Source of the DNA: JADHUC01 sp964617665
Lineage (GTDB): Bacteria > Planctomycetota > Planctomycetia > Pirellulales > Pirellulaceae
NCBI GenBank assembly: GCA_964617665.1
Contig: CAZUAH010000484.1
Span: 1-10,711, forward strand
Reading direction: 5' to 3'
DNA: 10,711 nucleotides
Shown here: piece by piece, positions 8,025 to 10,711 of the stretch
Layout: each line of letters opens with the position of its first letter
Numbering within the stretch: the stretch's first letter is position 1
Translations under genes and position numbers: made by a program
The notes under the pieces: model-generated
Database searches by the model: none
What the model saw: only the letters and a program-made list of their open reading frames with translations
What the model was told of the DNA's origin: nothing

Positions 8025-9488
8025 TCACGGTTCCGTCGTTCGTTTCAACAGGTCCAGCACGGCGGCGCGAATCTTCGACTCGGCTTGCACTTCCAGGTAG
8101 GACGAACGAGCGGGCCACGTTTCGTAGCCGCCCAACTCGTGTTGCTCGGGCGTCGGCAGGTACCCGTTGTATCCGTTGGCCAGTTCAATCGTGAACGTAG
8201 GACGCAACGGGCTGCCGGCCTTGATAGCCAAGCCCGTTTCGGCGAACACTTCGCAAGGAATCGCCGCAATCCCGAGCTCGCCGATGCGGAACGCTTGAAG
8301 TAGGACAGGGACTCTCTCTGGGAACTTAGCCAACTCCAGGGCTTCACTGGCGTAGATCTCCGGCCGCGTCTGTCGAGCGGGATTCGTGTCTTCTTTCAAG
8401 ATGCCGCGTGCCCACTCGACGCGCTTTGCATCCGGGCGACGGACGCCAAGCTGCAACTCCGTCGTGCAGGCGGCAAGCGGAACGTCGTTGCGATAGTTGA
8501 TCTGTTTGTAGACTCGAAATGCCTCGTCCGCCACGTCGTATGCAACCTCGCGCATTCGAGTCCACGGCTCACGCCTTTGCCCGCGCTTCTGGAAGTTGAT
8601 GTTGTTGATGTCGCCGCTAGTTCCGTTGGACATCATCGCAACAAATAGCGGATTGAGCCGATCGGCGCCGATCAACTGCTGAATTCGATCGGTGAAGATC
8701 CCGAAATAGTCCGCACTGACGTGTCCCGCTTCGTAACCGCCAACATAGTGCAGGCCGTAGTTGGCCAACAGCGCCAGCGGTTGACCGTCCGCGTGTTGAA
8801 CGCTGAGAATTGCCAGCTCCGTGTCGACCGGTCCGGCGGGCTTCAGCAAATCCTCACTGGTTCGAGGAGGGTTCATCCGCACGCGGTCCGTCTTCCCTCC
8901 GAACGGATCGGGTGGGATCGAGCCTTCTCGCATGAACCAACGCCGATTGAACACGTGATCGGGCACCGAACCGACCGCCCAACCGATCCGCGCAGGTGTT
9001 AGATTCGTGATCGCTCGGCGCACCCCGTCGGCGATGCGAGTGGTCACGAAATCACGATACCACTGATCCAAGTCGGTGGTATGCATTCCGATCACTGCCG
9101 GAGCCGCGTGAGTGTGCGTCGCGGCGATCAGCAGGTTCTCGGGCGACAGGCCCGTTGTCTCACGCACCAACTCCTTGACTTCTTCAACAATCTCGCGGCC
9201 AGCCATTCGCAGATCGCAGATAGCGATGGCAATTCTGGTGTGGCCGTCGTCCAAGGCAAGGCAGCGAACTCGCAATTCGTCATGAATATGCTTGGCCAAA
9301 CCGCCGCGGGCGATCACGCCGCCGTTTGCCGCTCCCAGCGGCAATGTGATATTGCTGGTCGCCGCACCCGCTCGAAGCCACCGGGGTTCCGCCGCTGCCC
9401 CCCACGCGATCAGCGGCGTCGCCAACACGGACGCTGTACCAAAGAAGCCTCGACGTGTTATGGCTAGATCCGTTGCGTTCATAGACAT
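8025..9488 (-). CDS. Tat-exported neutral/alkaline ceramidase-like hydrolase (N-terminal domain type)
   Basis: Related to the N-terminal metal-dependent domain of neutral ceramidases, which cut the amide bond of ceramide to release sphingosine and a fatty acid. At 487 residues it lacks the C-terminal Ig-like domain of full ceramidases (typically 650 or more). Residues 11-17 (TRRGFFG) followed by a hydrophobic stretch and AAA form a Tat signal, so it should be exported folded. Residues matching the zinc site described for Pseudomonas aeruginosa ceramidase appear present: HTH at 125-127, H247 in NYGLHYVGG, E413 in IPCEVFAETG, and Tyr in NGYLPTPEQHELGGYE (Y440/Y443). MSNGTSGDINNINF (286-299) matches another conserved stretch. 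The start is uncertain by two codons: AAGGA lies 3 bases before the ATG at 9488 but 9 bases before the ATG at 9482, so 9482 is likely the true start. Such proteins are frequent in planctomycetes and are commonly annotated as ceramidases. True substrate use is unproven; another lipid or amide is possible. Confidence 0.85.
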   Translation of the reverse strand: MSMNATDLAITRRGFFGTASVLATPLIAWGAAAEPRWLRAGAATSNITLPLGAANGGVIARGGLAKHIHDELRVRCLALDDGHTRIAIAICDLRMAGREIVEEVKELVRETTGLSPENLLIAATHTHAAPAVIGMHTTDLDQWYRDFVTTRIADGVRRAITNLTPARIGWAVGSVPDHVFNRRWFMREGSIPPDPFGGKTDRVRMNPPRTSEDLLKPAGPVDTELAILSVQHADGQPLALLANYGLHYVGGYEAGHVSADYFGIFTDRIQQLIGADRLNPLFVAMMSNGTSGDINNINFQKRGQRREPWTRMREVAYDVADEAFRVYKQINYRNDVPLAACTTELQLGVRRPDAKRVEWARGILKEDTNPARQTRPEIYASEALELAKFPERVPVLLQAFRIGELGIAAIPCEVFAETGLAIKAGSPLRPTFTIELANGYNGYLPTPEQHELGGYETWPARSSYLEVQAESKIRAAVLDLLKRTTEP

Positions 9489-9491
9489 TGA

Positions 9492-9496
9492 TCCTT
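9492..9496 (-). promoter_or_regulatory. Shine-Dalgarno AAGGA that decides the start of the ceramidase-like gene
   Basis: AAGGA on the minus strand is 3 bases from the ATG at 9488 and 9 bases from the in-frame ATG at 9482. The longer spacing is the functional one in most bacteria, which points to the shorter protein beginning MNATDLAITRRG. Confidence 0.5.
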
Positions 9497-9529
9497 ATGC
9501 CTGACGGTGTACGTCTCTTGAAACCGGTC

Positions 9530-9566
9530 CCAGCAGGAACATCTTTCCCCCGCGTCTGGCTGCTGG
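9530..9566. promoter_or_regulatory. Imperfect dyad in the divergent promoter region
   Basis: CCAGCAG (9530-9536) and CTGCTGG (9560-9566) form a 7-bp inverted repeat with a 23-base spacer, centred in the 126-base gap between the two divergent genes. It could be an operator or a leader hairpin of the plus-strand gene. I see no convincing sigma-70 promoter hexamers for either direction here. Confidence 0.2.
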
Positions 9567-9601
9567 TAGGGTAAAGAGAGACAGTGGCGATGGCAAGAGA
9601 T

Positions 9602-9606
9602 AGGAG
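9602..9606 (+). promoter_or_regulatory. Strong Shine-Dalgarno of the gene at 9615
   Basis: AGGAG, within AGGAGAGG, lies 8 bases before the ATG at 9615. This is the best ribosome binding site in the window. It fixes the start even though it gives a long, charged 20-residue stretch ahead of the hydrophobic segment. Confidence 0.7.
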
Positions 9607-9614
9607 AGGTTGTC

Positions 9615-10711
9615 ATGAGTGCGTTCATCGATCAGCGGCCCGATCGGGCCACGCGACTTGGCCAGGGCGGCAAGGGACTGATCATCAGTTCTTTCTTAGC
9701 AATGGTGGCTTTTGCTCTCGTTGCGACAATCGGAGTCGCACAGAGCGATAGCCCGTCGGAACTGAAGACGCGGACGGACAATGGGCAAGCCGGGGCCGAC
9801 CAGCCGGGGCCGGAAGAGATCGAGCATGCGAAACAGGTATTCAGGAAGTCCCGCGGCTCGGCACGATCCCGTGCGGCCAAGGTCCTTTATCCGCTGATCA
9901 AACGCGGCACACCGCGATCGAAAGTGCTGGAACTGCTCGGAGCACCCGATCGGTTTCCGAAACGGGAACGCTATTCGCGTTTACTGAATTACGCAATCGG
10001 CGAAGGGCAGTGGATTGAGATCGAGTTCGACCGTCAGCGCGAACTGGTTGTGAGCAAGTCGGAAACCGGTCTCGGGATCGATCCGCCGCGCGGCCCTACG
10101 CCACCGATTCCTGAAGAGCTGCGAGACTATCTGGCTGACTATCCGGTCGCGGCGAAGGCGGCGTCTGATCGCACGGTCCTGCGTGCTGGGTTCGTTCCCA
10201 TCAAGCCCCAGATCGTCTGGGGTGAACCTTTGACGCTGACCATGACCGTTGGCAATGTCGGCGACGCAGACTTCGAGTTCATGTTTGGCGGGGACAATCG
10301 AGGCACAGGACGTCACGATCGCATCAAGATCAATGTGACCGACGCGGACGGCAACGAATTGCCAGACCCGCACGCCAACGCTCCGAATTTCGGAGGCATC
10401 GCCTGGTACGAGATCATCATACCCGGCGGTCATCCCTTCACTCACATGGTTGATCTGAGCAGATTCCGAACGATCAAACGTCCTGGCCGGTACAAGGTGG
10501 CCTGCAGCTTTGCCTTCGACGAGCCGCATACTAACATCGACGGCCCACGCAAGCCGGTGATCAAGTCGACGTTCCCATTCACGATCCTGGAGCGCGAGCC
10601 GAAGCGGGTGGCCGCCGTTCTGGATGAACTACAGGCAAAGGTCGCTACGACACCGGATGACGGTCTGCCGAAGGTTATGGCCTCGATCGCTCGCTTTGGG
10701 CAGGACGACGC
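9615..10711 (+). CDS. Exported or membrane-anchored protein with BamE/SmpA-like module and beta-sandwich, C-terminus beyond window
   Basis: I do not recognise a named family. 365 codons are visible with no stop. Residues 1-20 are polar, then 21-42 (ISSFLAMVAFALVATIGVA in the core) form a signal anchor or signal peptide, so the rest is outside the cytoplasm. Residues about 89-150 resemble the SmpA/OmlA (BamE-like) fold: KRGTPRSKVLELLGAPD, then a hydrophobic Tyr-rich strand and IEIEFDRQRELV. A Pro-rich stretch at 158-166 precedes a beta-sandwich-like region about 190-325 (GEPLTLTMTVGNVGDADFEF, later GRYKVACSFAF). The last visible part (328-365) is helical and could begin a HEAT-type repeat series. 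BamE itself is a small lipoprotein of the outer-membrane assembly complex; here the module is embedded in a larger protein without a lipobox, so that role should not be assumed. It is transcribed divergently from the ceramidase-like gene and may share its control region. Confidence 0.8.
   Translation, partial: MSAFIDQRPDRATRLGQGGKGLIISSFLAMVAFALVATIGVAQSDSPSELKTRTDNGQAGADQPGPEEIEHAKQVFRKSRGSARSRAAKVLYPLIKRGTPRSKVLELLGAPDRFPKRERYSRLLNYAIGEGQWIEIEFDRQRELVVSKSETGLGIDPPRGPTPPIPEELRDYLADYPVAAKAASDRTVLRAGFVPIKPQIVWGEPLTLTMTVGNVGDADFEFMFGGDNRGTGRHDRIKINVTDADGNELPDPHANAPNFGGIAWYEIIIPGGHPFTHMVDLSRFRTIKRPGRYKVACSFAFDEPHTNIDGPRKPVIKSTFPFTILEREPKRVAAVLDELQAKVATTPDDGLPKVMASIARFGQDD

Noticed and set aside
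7843..8100. 85-codon plus-strand frame through the inverted repeat
   Set aside because: Its protein is only the translated repeat arms plus antisense of the ceramidase-like gene; there is no ribosome binding site or domain.
7756..8118. 120-codon minus-strand frame spanning the gap between the ceramidase-like and TIM-barrel genes
   Set aside because: It overlaps the end of the ceramidase-like gene out of frame, reads through both arms of the inverted repeat, and has no family resemblance.
9981..10529. 182-codon open frame on the minus strand
   Set aside because: It is antisense to the plus-strand gene starting at 9615, which has a strong ribosome binding site, a signal segment and a recognisable BamE-like motif.

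Overview
The window is GC-rich, densely coding bacterial DNA with four protein genes. All four products look exported. Three lie on the minus strand and one, divergent, on the plus strand. The mix suggests a planctomycete, probably of the Pirellula/Rhodopirellula type: a very large exported alpha-2-macroglobulin, a Tat-exported single-domain ceramidase-like hydrolase, a multidomain exported sugar-hydrolase-like protein, and a lineage-restricted-looking exported protein with a BamE-like module. This placement rests on gene content and style only; no marker gene is present.

Layout from left to right. Positions 1-5240 (minus) hold a bacterial alpha-2-macroglobulin whose C-terminal end runs off the window; 1746 codons are visible without interruption. 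It has a signal peptide, a TPR-like region, a carboxypeptidase-regulatory-like beta domain, an MG2 domain, a bait-type domain with a Gly/Ala/Met-rich insert, an A2M domain and a thioester motif (CTEQ). After a 167-base gap comes 5408-7759 (minus), an exported protein of 783 residues. It carries a discoidin-like (F5/8 type C) beta domain, a Pro-rich linker, a second beta domain and a probable TIM-barrel hydrolase domain with a CxxCxxC cluster. A 265-base gap follows, holding a perfect 22-bp inverted repeat (arms 7912-7933 and 7959-7980). Positions 8025-9488 (minus) encode a Tat-exported protein related to the N-terminal metal-dependent domain of neutral ceramidases. After a 126-base divergent promoter region, 9615 to the window end (plus) encodes an exported protein with a BamE/SmpA-like module and a beta-sandwich domain; its C-terminus is cut by the window.

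How the genes relate: the ceramidase-like and TIM-barrel genes are co-directional and both are predicted secreted hydrolases, so a shared role in breaking down external glycans or lipids is plausible. The long hairpin between them argues against simple tight co-transcription. The alpha-2-macroglobulin is probably a periplasmic or surface protease trap and may be an independent unit. No tRNA, rRNA, CRISPR, insertion sequence or phage gene was seen, and I see no evidence of a defence or other multi-gene system. The most unusual items are the perfect inverted repeat, the variant thioester and Met-rich bait-like segment of the macroglobulin, and the unassigned TIM-barrel protein.
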